Below are positions 8,718 to 15,034 of a stretch of 15,034 bases of DNA, in pieces. Under the pieces are notes generated by a model. That model made no database searches. It was not told where the DNA came from and was given only the letters and a program-made list of their open reading frames with translations. The position numbers and the translations under genes were made by a program. Numbering within the stretch: the first letter of the stretch is position 1; each line of letters opens with the position of its first letter. The stretch spans positions 4,166-19,199 of the forward strand of contig ML769599.1 in the NCBI GenBank assembly GCA_009733575.1, in the 5' to 3' direction. The stretch is from Gymnopus androsaceus JB14. Lineage: Eukaryota; Basidiomycota; Agaricomycetes; Agaricales; Omphalotaceae.

Positions 8718-9177
8718 TGTAAAAAGGTACTGGATAAGCTTACATTGTACTTTGGGTATTCCATGGTTTGTGTAGCAATATTGTACTCAAAGGGTCAAAT
8801 ATTCTAGCTGATCAACTTATTTCTTGTTGAGCATGAGTTGTGAAAGTACTTGGAGAAGCTACTGATGCTGTGAGTCCCGGTGAATCTGGTTGACACCAAT
8901 TGAGCATTGGTTGAGACCTGTTGACATTCACTGACCCCAGGATCATGTACTTCTTGGACCCATGAACCACTGACTTCCTCTGAGCAACACTGAGCATGCT
9001 CAACTCTGAGTTCAAGGCCCAAGACTTTTCAATACATACTCCATCCCCTACTATTTAAGCCTAATATTTGCTCTCATTTACACCCCTCTTTTGATGAGGA
9101 CATGGGCAGTGGATAATGGAACCTCAAGCATGGGAACACGCAGGAAAAGCTGCTGCAATGCCAAAGTTGAATCAAAA
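8718..9177. other. Non-coding part of the insertion
   Basis: No gene is recognised. TTGAGCAT and its complement ATGCTCAA recur (for example 8828 and 8996). A TATTTAAG motif near 9050 followed by pyrimidine-rich sequence could be a promoter or LTR remnant, but nothing confirms this. Confidence 0.45.
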
Positions 9178-9476
9178 TTTATAATGCTATTCAGAAGTTT
9201 AACCCGTTCGTAAGCAATTAAAAATTCCTCATAATTAACCCTAGAACATCTATCAATTATAAATTGTCTTCTAAGATCATAGACATCCTTATATTTTACT
9301 ATTATTTCTATTTTTAATTGTTCATATAATTTATTAAAGAAATCTATTCGTTTCGACTCAGTATTAAGAGTTTCTATACCACCTACCTCTTTTGCGTCTG
9401 GGTTTAAAGAGATTAACTTATTTAATTTATTAATAGTTCAATAAGCTTCTAGTACTTGACAAACGGTACAACTGAG
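9178..9476 (-). pseudogene. Mitochondrial-plasmid-like coding fragment, TGA read as Trp
   Basis: This is an AT-rich island. On the minus strand one frame reads QVLEAY, then TGA (9438-9440), then TINKLNKLISLNPDAKEVGG, and later NKLYEQLKIEIIVKYKDVYD and RRQFIIDRCSRVNYEEFLI, ending near 9178. TGA is the only stop in the frame, and in fungal mitochondria TGA codes for Trp, so the piece probably comes from a mitochondrial plasmid or mitochondrial genome. The protein is not identified. It could be another part of the plasmid polymerases, given the RNA polymerase fragment at 11867. Confidence 0.55.
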
Positions 9477-10017
9477 ACTTACGTTTATCTAACAGATCTG
9501 AACGGAGAATCCTTGTATTGTATTATCGTGACGGATAATGGGATGAATGGTCACCCGCAAGCTTCTCAACCCCGCCTAGAAACTTGACTGTATCCGAAAG
9601 CTTGGATGAAATCTGCTGCCGAGTCCCAAACCTCCCGCAACCAACCAACCACCATTTACATCCCGAATTACAGTATGTATAATTCAAATCGATGACCAAC
9701 AACGAAAGAGCGTGGCAACTACTTGTGGGGATGGGTCTAGGGAGGGCAACCGTCAGGTACTCTTTTGTCGATTGTTTCTCTCGATGGGGGATTTAGCCAA
9801 AACTTTTAGCCAAAACTTCGGCGCGCGTGATGTCAGGAGTACCAGCTTTACTACCAACCTTAATACCAACCTTACTACCAGCCTCACCGGCAAAATTCAG
9901 CAAAAAGGCCCGCTGTGGAGAACCTCAGGCGCGTGCTATTTTAGTACTACACTTACCGGAAAAATTCAGCTGAAGGCTGAGGCGCGTGCCACCTCCGGGT
10001 TGAGCTTAAAACGCATG
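9477..10017. other. Upstream region of the expansin-like gene
   Basis: No gene. The open frame at 9712-10032 is made mostly of repeats and is not credible. The region serves as the promoter-proximal sequence of the gene starting at 10100. Its tandem and dispersed repeats are listed separately. Confidence 0.5.
9793..9990 (+). repeat. Short direct repeats upstream of the expansin-like gene
   Basis: TTTAGCCAAAACT occurs twice in tandem (from about 9793). TACCAACCTTA occurs twice near 9855-9876, with variants on both sides. CACCGGCAAAATTCAGC (from 9887) recurs as TACCGGAAAAATTCAGC (from 9955). GGCGCG precedes GTG at about 9820, 9929 and 9980. The spacing ahead of a TATA box suggests multiplied regulatory motifs, though a decayed minisatellite would look the same. 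Confidence 0.55.
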
Positions 10018-10026
10018 TATAAAAAG
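10018..10026 (+). promoter_or_regulatory. TATA box of the expansin-like gene
   Basis: TATAAAAAG, 82 bases upstream of the ATG at 10100. This is a normal distance for a fungal gene with a short 5' leader. Confidence 0.65.
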
Positions 10027-10099
10027 ACATGAAATGTGTGTCCTGAACTTCCCAAGTTATTTCCTCAAATTAAGCTCGAGTAAAGAAGATCAATCAGCA

Positions 10100-11157
10100 A
10101 TGCCGCGTATCGCTACCTTTATCACACTCTTGGGATTGTTCTTTGCATCCTCCGAGTCTGTCAATGCTGTTTCTGGCGTTACGACGTTCAATGATGTACG
10201 TCGTTCCTTCTGGTTGGTTCCTGTACATTGTTGACCTGGGTGTATGGGCCCTACAGTTCTCCACACAGAGCGGCGTTGCGTGCGCTGGTAAGTTTACATG
10301 CCATGAAGGATGCGCAGCACTTACTCATTAGTAACAAAATGCTAGGTTTCTCTGCCTCCAACAGCCAAGGAACCAACATCTTCGCTGCTGCGATGGGCGA
10401 CCTATCTCCTCTGTGGACCGGGGCTCAATGTTCAGGAACGATGGACCCTAGCAATTGGTACGAGTCTACATCCCAATTTTTGTTTGAAATCCCGCATGAC
10501 GATAACTTATAGTTCGGGAACTGGTTCATGCATCAATTGCGTCGGTCGTAAGTGTTTCCAGTGAAAGCAGAATTACTCATTCTCGTCGACTGAACCGGAG
10601 CGTTACAGCTGCTTGCCCCGACGAAGAACAATGTGGAAATTGCTTCAACGTCCGATGTGAGCTCCAAGATCCTAATAAGTAGAGGTTTGGAAACCCGTAC
10701 TAACTGCTTCAACCTTTCCAGGTACCAGCTCTATAAGCGGCGAGACCAGTGGATCTTGCTCAGGTACCACCATCAAGGTCAAGATCGTAGACGCGTGAGT
10801 CGGAAGCCAGAGCCTAATCCTTGTACACGGGCAGAGTCGTACTGACGTCCAACCAGATGCCCGGCCACGCATCCCGAGAATTATTGCAAGATTGCTGCAT
10901 TCGGTGGGGTAAGTAGACGAATGTACTCTGAGATTCTTTGGAAACTTACCCTGGAGTGTCAGGATGTCCCCGCCGATCAAGCTTGCGAGGCCAGTGGCGT
11001 GAATGCTCTCGACATCGCCACTACAGCCAGGAGTGTGCTGTCGTCTTTCGTGCGTATCTCTTCAATATGCTAGTCATCCTCTTGCACTGATGATGAGCTC
11101 CCTTGGGAAAAACAGCAAGGCAATCTAAACATCGACATCGAATCTACCAGCTGCTAA
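10100..11157 (+). CDS. Secreted expansin/barwin-like (DPBB) protein, nine exons
   Basis: Exons: 10100-10195, 10257-10287, 10346-10457, 10513-10547, 10609-10656, 10722-10794, 10857-10908, 10963-11049 and 11116-11157. The eight introns (54-66 bases) all have GT-AG ends and good donors (GTACGT, GTAAGT, GTACGA, GTAAGT, GTGAGC, GTGAGT, GTAAGT, GTGCGT). The 576-base CDS encodes 191 aa without a stop. Residues 1-23 form a signal peptide (MPRIATFITLLGLFFASSES...), so the product is probably secreted to the wall or medium. The mature part has 14 cysteines. CGNCFNVRC (100-108), TTIKVKIVDACPA (123-135) and NALDIATTARSVL (163-175) match the double-psi beta-barrel pattern of expansin, EG45/barwin and RlpA-like proteins, which loosen or bind wall polysaccharides. 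I see no catalytic proof, and no C-terminal carbohydrate-binding domain. The gene sits inside a transposon-like insertion yet looks intact. The intron model is strong and the family good; the exact role is unknown. Confidence 0.85.
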
Positions 11158-11558
11158 AGAAGTTTCAGATTCATGTTAAATAATCTCGATGAGCACTAGT
11201 TTTTCTGAGTATTAACATTCTGTAGTAAGTATTGACAATGACCACTCATCCTGTACTTAGTAAGTTCTGAAGTAGGCTTGCCATGGTGGCAATAAGAGGC
11301 TTGGACTCTGAGGAATCCGAGCCGGATGCGAATTCACTAAGTTACTTTACTACAGGAAGGTTATCGAGGCTTTTCTGGGAGGATGTCCGACGCGCTTGTT
11401 AGAATCCATTGCTCCCGCGTTGTACATTTATCAATCCCAGCGAATTTTAATTCCCTATTAGTACATGAATATTAATGAATTTTGCGCAGACCTCGAGCTC
11501 CCGGGCCTTCATTGCTCCCGCATTGCGCATTTAGCAATTAGAATCCCAAGGACTTCCA
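11158..11558. other. 3' flank of the expansin-like gene, no gene
   Basis: The first part is likely 3' UTR and terminator. No open frame is convincing. The second half holds a pair of direct repeats (listed separately). Confidence 0.5.
11406..11546 (+). repeat. Direct repeat pair, about 30 bp, 104 bp apart
   Basis: CATTGCTCCCGCGTTGTACA followed by TTTATCAAT (from about 11407) recurs as CATTGCTCCCGCATTGCGCA followed by TTTAGCAAT (from about 11511). Four differences are seen in 29 bases. The second copy ends just beside the inverted Helitron fragment. Confidence 0.7.
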
Positions 11559-11866
11559 ATTTCGACCCAAGTGATATCGAGCAAGTCTGGGGGTAATTCA
11601 CCACAATATAAGTTGTTATTGAGCGCAAGACGTGGCATTATATTTTTTTTGAGTGAACCGTAACACTGAACGCACAAATACATTTGTACAGAGTCACAGT
11701 TATCATCAAGTGCTCTGATGCCCTTGGGTTCCAGAAGTAGACCGTCCAATGATTTATGGATGTATACAAAACAAGACCTTGGAGTGTGGTTAAGTATATA
11801 CTGATTAGTGACATGGAGGACATCTAAATGAGGTAGGGAATCAAGCGGAATATTGGCACCAGTGCG
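11559..11866 (-). pseudogene. DUF6570/Helitron-type fragment, inverted copy
   Basis: Read from 11866 down in one open frame, the translation includes ANIPLDSLPHLDVLHVTNQY, then HTPRSCFVYIHKSLDGLLLE, RALDDNCDSVQMYLCVQCYG and LALNNNLYCGELPPDLLDIT before ending at WVE near 11559. The C-V-Q-C-Y, L-A-L-N-N-N-L and ITWVE patterns fit the DUF6570 region of Agaricomycete Helitron proteins. It is nearly identical to 8533-8684 joined to 13370-13520, and it lacks the frameshifts of those pieces, so it is the better-preserved copy. Both ends are sharp: the right end abuts the mitochondrial-plasmid RNA polymerase fragment. Confidence 0.75.
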
Positions 11867-12255
11867 CTATTTATTGCTTTTTGTTTTGAATATATTAATT
11901 ATCATAATTCTTGTATGTATCTAATGAAGTTTCGTATATTTCTTATTTTCCTATTCAATTAGATGCTACATGTAATGGTTATCAACATTTAAGTTTATTA
12001 ACTGGTGATGAACCTTTAGCTTCTCATGTGAATTTAACTTCAGGTAGTTATGATTCATTACCCAAGGATTTTTATAGTTTTATAGGTTTAAAAATAAATG
12101 ACTATTTGAATGAAGAATTATCGGATCTTGAAAAAGAAATAAATTTATATTTTTCAGAAAAAGAACCTAAATTTTATTATAAAGATAAAAATTATATAAA
12201 AAATATAAGATCAATATGTTCTTGTAAAAGATTACTGAAATTAAAAATAAATAGA
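11867..12255 (+). pseudogene. Mitochondrial-plasmid RNA polymerase fragment
   Basis: This is a T7/phage-type single-subunit RNA polymerase, the kind encoded by linear mitochondrial plasmids of fungi. LFIAFCFEYINYHNSC (from 11867) matches the FLAFCFEY block upstream of motif A. After a small frame change near 11911 the main frame has YFPIQLDATCNGYQHLSLLT, motif A with the catalytic Asp (coding bases near 11962) and D-x-x-C-N-G-x-Q-H. It continues to RLLKLKINR and stops abruptly at 12255, just before where the fingers motif B would begin. Base composition is strongly AT-rich, unlike the neighbours. It lacks motifs B and C and is frameshifted, so it is a dead nuclear insertion. Confidence 0.88.
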
Positions 12256-12318
12256 GGACCCGGTCTCCAGTGAGCCAATCCTGAATCATTTTGTACATGA
12301 ATCTTGTACTTGTGTTCA

Positions 12319-12767
12319 AACCGCCAAATTCTCATGCCCAAATGCGGCTCAATCATAAGATAAAAGATATGATAAAGGGGAGATAAGGATTCCTCGGCAT
12401 CTAGCCCAGAGCCGGAGAGTCCTAATTCATTCAAAAAATTGATGCACTTTGAAAGAAGTTGTTGAAGACTGAGAAGGAAAAGGAAACTTGTCAAGTATTT
12501 CAACATTGAATTTGTTCAGCATGCATGTTGGTATAGGTACGGAGAATGTTCACTTGCAGGGTGACTTTGAACTTTGCGTCAACGTGACACCTTTCCATTC
12601 TAAGGCCTATGCAACACCTTACTCACTTATGTGCTATGTCAAAGTAATTTGATTCCAACGGTTTACATTGAATATAGGCGGAGGCTCCGGATTTAGTAAT
12701 CTTCACTTTCTTATCATAGCTTTTATCTTATGATTGAGCCACATTTGGGTGTGAGAATTTGGCAGTT
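12319..12767. repeat. Inverted repeat pair of a short coding-like block
   Basis: The complement of 12319-12377 and the plus strand of 12703-12767 are about 85% alike over roughly 58 bases. Both encode the same peptide block: FYLMIEPHLGMRIW on the minus strand at the left, and FYLMIEPHLGVRIW on the plus strand at the right. The block looks like the remains of one protein family present twice in opposite orientation. The family is not recognised; a transposon protein is likely. The sequence between holds no gene. Confidence 0.65.
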
Positions 12768-13351
12768 GGCAAAGGATGCAGTGGATGTGTGGATACACTG
12801 GATACAAGTGAAAAGATCAGTATGACAAATCACTAAAATGGCTGACAGGATGCTGGCATTGTATGCCATTTGTCATTTGCTGGTCCTTCCGGTATCACCA
12901 TTCACTAGATTGGATGACACCATCACGAACACTGCAAAAGAGAGGTACGGGGAGCAGATGGGTAGGATAAGCAAGGGGAGAACTTCGTGACACTCTTGTT
13001 GCATTTGAGGAGCTGTTCCCATATGCTTGCCCATAATTCTCTCAGAAGTAGATCGGAGAAGCTCAAGAGTATGCCACAGGAGCTCAAGAGTATGCCACTG
13101 GAGCTCAAGAGTACACTGGGGAGGTATGCAAGTAAAATCAATAGTTTCAGACATACACAACTGAGCGGCCAGAGCAGAGATACCTATAAGTGGAACCTAG
13201 CAGCATATCAAATTCAACTCTATAAGATAAGGGTAAAGTACACATTGGAATTAACAATTATCATCAAGTACCCACAAGTAGTAAAAATATGTGCTAAAAG
13301 TATGTCCACAGAGTAAAAACAGCCAATTTTGAGTAAGATGTACATTAAATG
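12768..13351 (+). other. Degenerate stretch following the inverted repeat
   Basis: Right of the inverted repeat the plus-strand frame continues as QLAKDAVDVWIHWIQVKRS, then stops. A later frame has ADRMLALYAICHLLVLPVSP. Stops and frame changes follow throughout, with a 21-bp repeat inside. Probably a decayed transposon gene; no family assigned. Confidence 0.35.
13061..13123 (+). repeat. 21-bp tandem repeat, three copies
   Basis: GCTCAAGAGTATGCCACAGG occurs at 13061, with near copies at 13082 and 13103. The period is a multiple of three, so in one frame it encodes (A-Q-E-Y-A-T-G)n, which suggests a former coding minisatellite. Confidence 0.8.
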
Positions 13352-13375
13352 ATGAAAAATGCCTTCATACATCAG
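13352..13375 (-). repeat. Right terminal inverted repeat and target duplication
   Basis: ATGAAAAATGCCTTCATA (13352-13369) is the inverted partner of 8700-8717, followed by the duplicated target CATCAG (13370-13375). Confidence 0.7.
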
Positions 13376-13930
13376 AGCACTTGATGATAACTGTGACTCT
13401 GTACAAATGTATTTGTGCGTTCAGTGTTATGGATCACTTACAAAAAATATAATGCCACATCTTGCCCTCAATAACAACTTATATCGTGGTGAATTACCTC
13501 CAGACTTGCTCAATATTGGGTTAAAGAAATGGTGTGCTCCTTGTATCAGACTACCGCACATATTGCTTGCATTTATGGTAGCTCTTCCAATACTGACCCA
13601 CTTCAGATGCAAGGTAATACTTGCGCTCATCCAATGCAACCTCACTGCCTTGGGCACCATCTGATCTCAATGATTTCATAACCATTGTGTTCGTGGGTCC
13701 TTGTAGACTATGCCCCGAAGACCACTCAAAGCTTACGAGCACATGATAGACTTTATGCTGGTCTCCCGCCTCCGAATCAGAGCATGCTGGATTTGTATCC
13801 TGATAACAGAATCTTGCTGGGCTTAGAAGATCGCATTATCTATGACCATGACATGGATCCTGATAAGATGTTCGAGGAGGAGACCTCCAGTAGCTCCACA
13901 TCTCAAAATTGTTTTGAGACATGCAGCTAA
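13370..13930 (+). pseudogene. DUF6570/Helitron-type gene, 3' part
   Basis: This continues the gene cut at 8684. RALDDNCDSVQMYLCVQCYG and LALNNNLYRGELPPDLLNI match the inverted copy. Compared with that copy, four bases are missing near 13518, shifting the frame. The next frame reads EMVCSLYQTTAHIACIYGSS and GNTCAHPM, another has WAPSDLNDFITIVFVGPCRL, and the last (to TAA 13928) has LRAHDRLYAGLPPPNQSMLD, GLEDRIIYDHD and MFEEETSSSS. These blocks follow the order of the DUF6570 region of Agaricomycete Helitron helicase-like proteins. The rolling-circle nuclease and helicase domains are not present in the window. Dead copy. Confidence 0.75.
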
Positions 13931-14038
13931 TACGGTCTATTTCCGATGTTCAGATTCAATATTCTACTTATTTTGTCAGGCTTAAACATTTGTTTATGCA
14001 AGGCTAATAGTCAAGGTGAGTTTAGTCCCAGTGTTGCA
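13931..14038. other. Non-coding spacer
   Basis: No gene recognised between the Helitron relic and the 88-bp tandem repeat. Confidence 0.4.
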
Positions 14039-14280
14039 TCTGGCCTGAGGCTGCTTCTACCTAATGGGATTATGGGTCTGCCCACCCAAGGTCAAAAGTG
14101 AAGCAGCTGCTCAGCAGTTGCTTGTGTCTGGCCTGAGGCTGCTTCTACCTAATGGGAACACAGGTCCACCTGCTCAAGGTCGGAAGTGAAGCAGCCACTC
14201 AGCAGTTGCTCATACCGTGCTTCCACCTAATGGGATTATAGGTCCGCCTACCCAAGGTCCAAGCGAAGCAACCACTCTAC
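14039..14280 (+). repeat. 88-bp tandem repeat, about 2.7 copies
   Basis: Units start at 14039 (TCTGGCCTGAGGCTGCTTCT) and 14127; a third, shortened by about 10 bases and more diverged, starts near 14211. Shared blocks are CTTCTACCTAATGGGA, CCCAAGGTC and GAAGCAGC...CTCAGCAGTTGCT. The array lies directly upstream of a TATA box, so it may be a multiplied promoter block, for example of an LTR. Confidence 0.85.
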
Positions 14281-14618
14281 TATATATGCAAGTGGGCCCG
14301 CTTGCTCGATTACTTACTATAACGCTGTAATCCAATCCCACATTGATTGAGTGTAAACTTCACTTTAGTTTTTTCTTTCCATTCCTTTCTTTCCACTCAT
14401 TCACTTTCGCTGTTGCCCTCCCCTCATTCCTTACCATCCATTCGTATCCCACCCTATTTTATTTTATTCTAGTCTCAATTTGACTATACTTCCCCCAAAT
14501 CCTTTAATCGTACAATACATCACCAATTCCTTCAAGCAACTCCTGGTTTCAATCTATCACTTATTATTTATGTACATATTCAAGCATCAAAAACAACCTT
14601 TGGAAGGGTTGGGCCGAG
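14281..14618 (+). promoter_or_regulatory. TATA box and pyrimidine-rich promoter-like tract
   Basis: TATATATG (14281-14288) is followed by an 18-base palindrome with one mismatch (GCAAGTGGGCCCGCTTGC, 14288-14305) and then a long C/T-rich stretch (14350-14470), typical of fungal core promoters and leaders. Combined with the upstream 88-bp repeat, it resembles the promoter of a plus-strand gene or retroelement that runs out of the window. Confidence 0.4.
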
Positions 14619-14836
14619 GTGGGGGCACGTGAAGGCCTCCCAAGGTTTTTTGCTTCAGGATCAGCACTGCACCTCGGTTTTGGGTTCTTCCGATTCTCCC
14701 GTGCTTTTACTCGCTTATACCCCCTTTTTCATGCTCCCAATGCAAAAAACGGCCTTTGTGGTCGGTTACTGGCTAAACACCTCTCAGGATGGTTCGAACT
14801 AAGACGATTGGCAGAATGCGCCAGTGGCGGAAGTAA

Positions 14837-15034
14837 GCGAGCCTTACGTGCCTTTTGGCAAGCCGACCGCTTTACTCTTGGTTCCACATCGTCGTCCGGT
14901 CTACATCGTCGTCCGGTTTCACATCGTCGTCAGTAGATCCTTCACCTACGGCTTCTTTTGGCAAGCCATTCGTGCTGTTGCGATCATTAAAGGACAATAT
15001 TCCGGAGAACGATTCAATCGAAACAAGCAAAGAC
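14837..15034 (+). other. Open frame running off the right edge, unidentified
   Basis: A plus-strand frame is open from 14837 to the end without an ATG near its start. It reads ...TSSSVDPSPTASFGKPFVLL then RSLKDNIPENDSIETSKD, a Ser/Thr-rich, hydrophilic sequence. It may be a later exon of a gene, or the start of a gag-like protein. No family recognised. The block TTTTGGCAAGCC occurs twice (near 14853 and 14956). Confidence 0.3.
14884..14936 (+). repeat. 17-bp tandem repeat, three copies
   Basis: ACATCGTCGTCCGGT occurs at about 14886 and 14903, with a partial third copy ACATCGTCGTCAG at 14921. It lies inside the open frame at the right edge and would encode Ser-rich peptide. Confidence 0.8.

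Larger units (their letters stand above)
8685..13369. mobile_element. 4,685-bp TIR-bounded composite insertion
   Basis: The Helitron-type gene is continuous in the copy at 11866-11559, but here it is cut between 8684 and 13370, with CATCAG present on both sides (8679-8684 and 13370-13375): an exact 6-bp target duplication. The ends are inverted: TATGACGGTATTTTTCAT (8700-8717) against TATGAAGGCATTTTTCAT (complement of 13352-13369), 16 of 18 bases. The left end carries the motif twice (8685 and 8700). No transposase is recognised inside, so the insertion is probably non-autonomous. The cargo comprises mitochondrial-plasmid fragments, an inverted Helitron segment, and an intact secreted-protein gene. 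A 6-bp duplication does not settle the superfamily. Confidence 0.7.

Noticed and set aside
9712..10032. Plus-strand open frame of 106 codons upstream of the expansin-like gene
   Set aside because: Mostly made of direct repeats, overlaps the TATA box of the downstream gene and has no family resemblance.
10672..10980. Minus-strand open frame of 102 codons
   Set aside because: Antisense of exons and introns of the expansin-like gene.
14760..14805. Possible RNA polymerase III A/B boxes (TGGCTAAACACC and GGTTCGAACTA), suggesting a tRNA or SINE head
   Set aside because: The B box is good but the A box is poor, and no cloverleaf or acceptor stem could be formed; chance match.
14619..14936. Plus-strand open frame of 105 codons (GTG start)
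   Set aside because: Needs a non-ATG start, resembles no family and competes with the frame open to the right edge.

Overview
The window looks like nuclear DNA of a mushroom-forming fungus (Agaricomycete). The evidence is short GT-AG introns of 50 to 66 bases in two spliced genes, a fungal-type Ty1/copia element, fragments resembling the DUF6570/Helitron helicase genes common in Agaricomycetes, and pieces of a fungal mitochondrial plasmid. The genus cannot be told from the sequence. It is a repeat-rich, nested-transposon region with two genes that still appear intact. All family names come from motif recognition by eye; no database search was run.

Left part (1-5830). A 38-bp tandem repeat (192-419) lies just beyond the end of a five-exon hypothetical gene on the minus strand (2152-501, 480 aa after splicing). 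Next to it is a decayed Ty1/copia retrotransposon on the minus strand (about 5830 to 2233). It has an LTR-like leader with a TATA box, gag, a CCHC zinc knuckle, a protease-like region and integrase, but the reverse transcriptase end is missing. The element carries in-frame TGA codons and a frameshift, and is split by a 0.8-kb insertion with palindromic GC-rich ends and an AT-rich core.

Middle part (5831-8684). This is non-coding DNA with a 160-bp GC-rich hairpin cluster, a dispersed palindromic repeat in two copies, and an 88-bp Tc1/mariner-like MITE flanked by TA. It is followed by the 5' half of a broken DUF6570/Helitron-type gene on the plus strand.

Right part (8685-15034). That Helitron-type gene is interrupted at 8684 and resumes at 13370, with CATCAG duplicated on both sides. 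The 4,685-bp insertion has imperfect terminal inverted repeats. It holds a second copy of the very Helitron segment it interrupts (inverted), a fragment of a mitochondrial-plasmid RNA polymerase, an AT-rich fragment that reads best with TGA as Trp, and an apparently intact nine-exon gene for a 191-aa secreted expansin/barwin-like (double-psi beta-barrel) protein with its own TATA box. Beyond 13930 there is an 88-bp tandem repeat, a TATA/pyrimidine-rich promoter-like tract and an unidentified open frame running off the right edge.

No new defence or metabolic system is evident. The most interesting object is the composite 4.7-kb insertion that combines mitochondrial-plasmid DNA, a copy of its own target gene and an intact secreted-protein gene.
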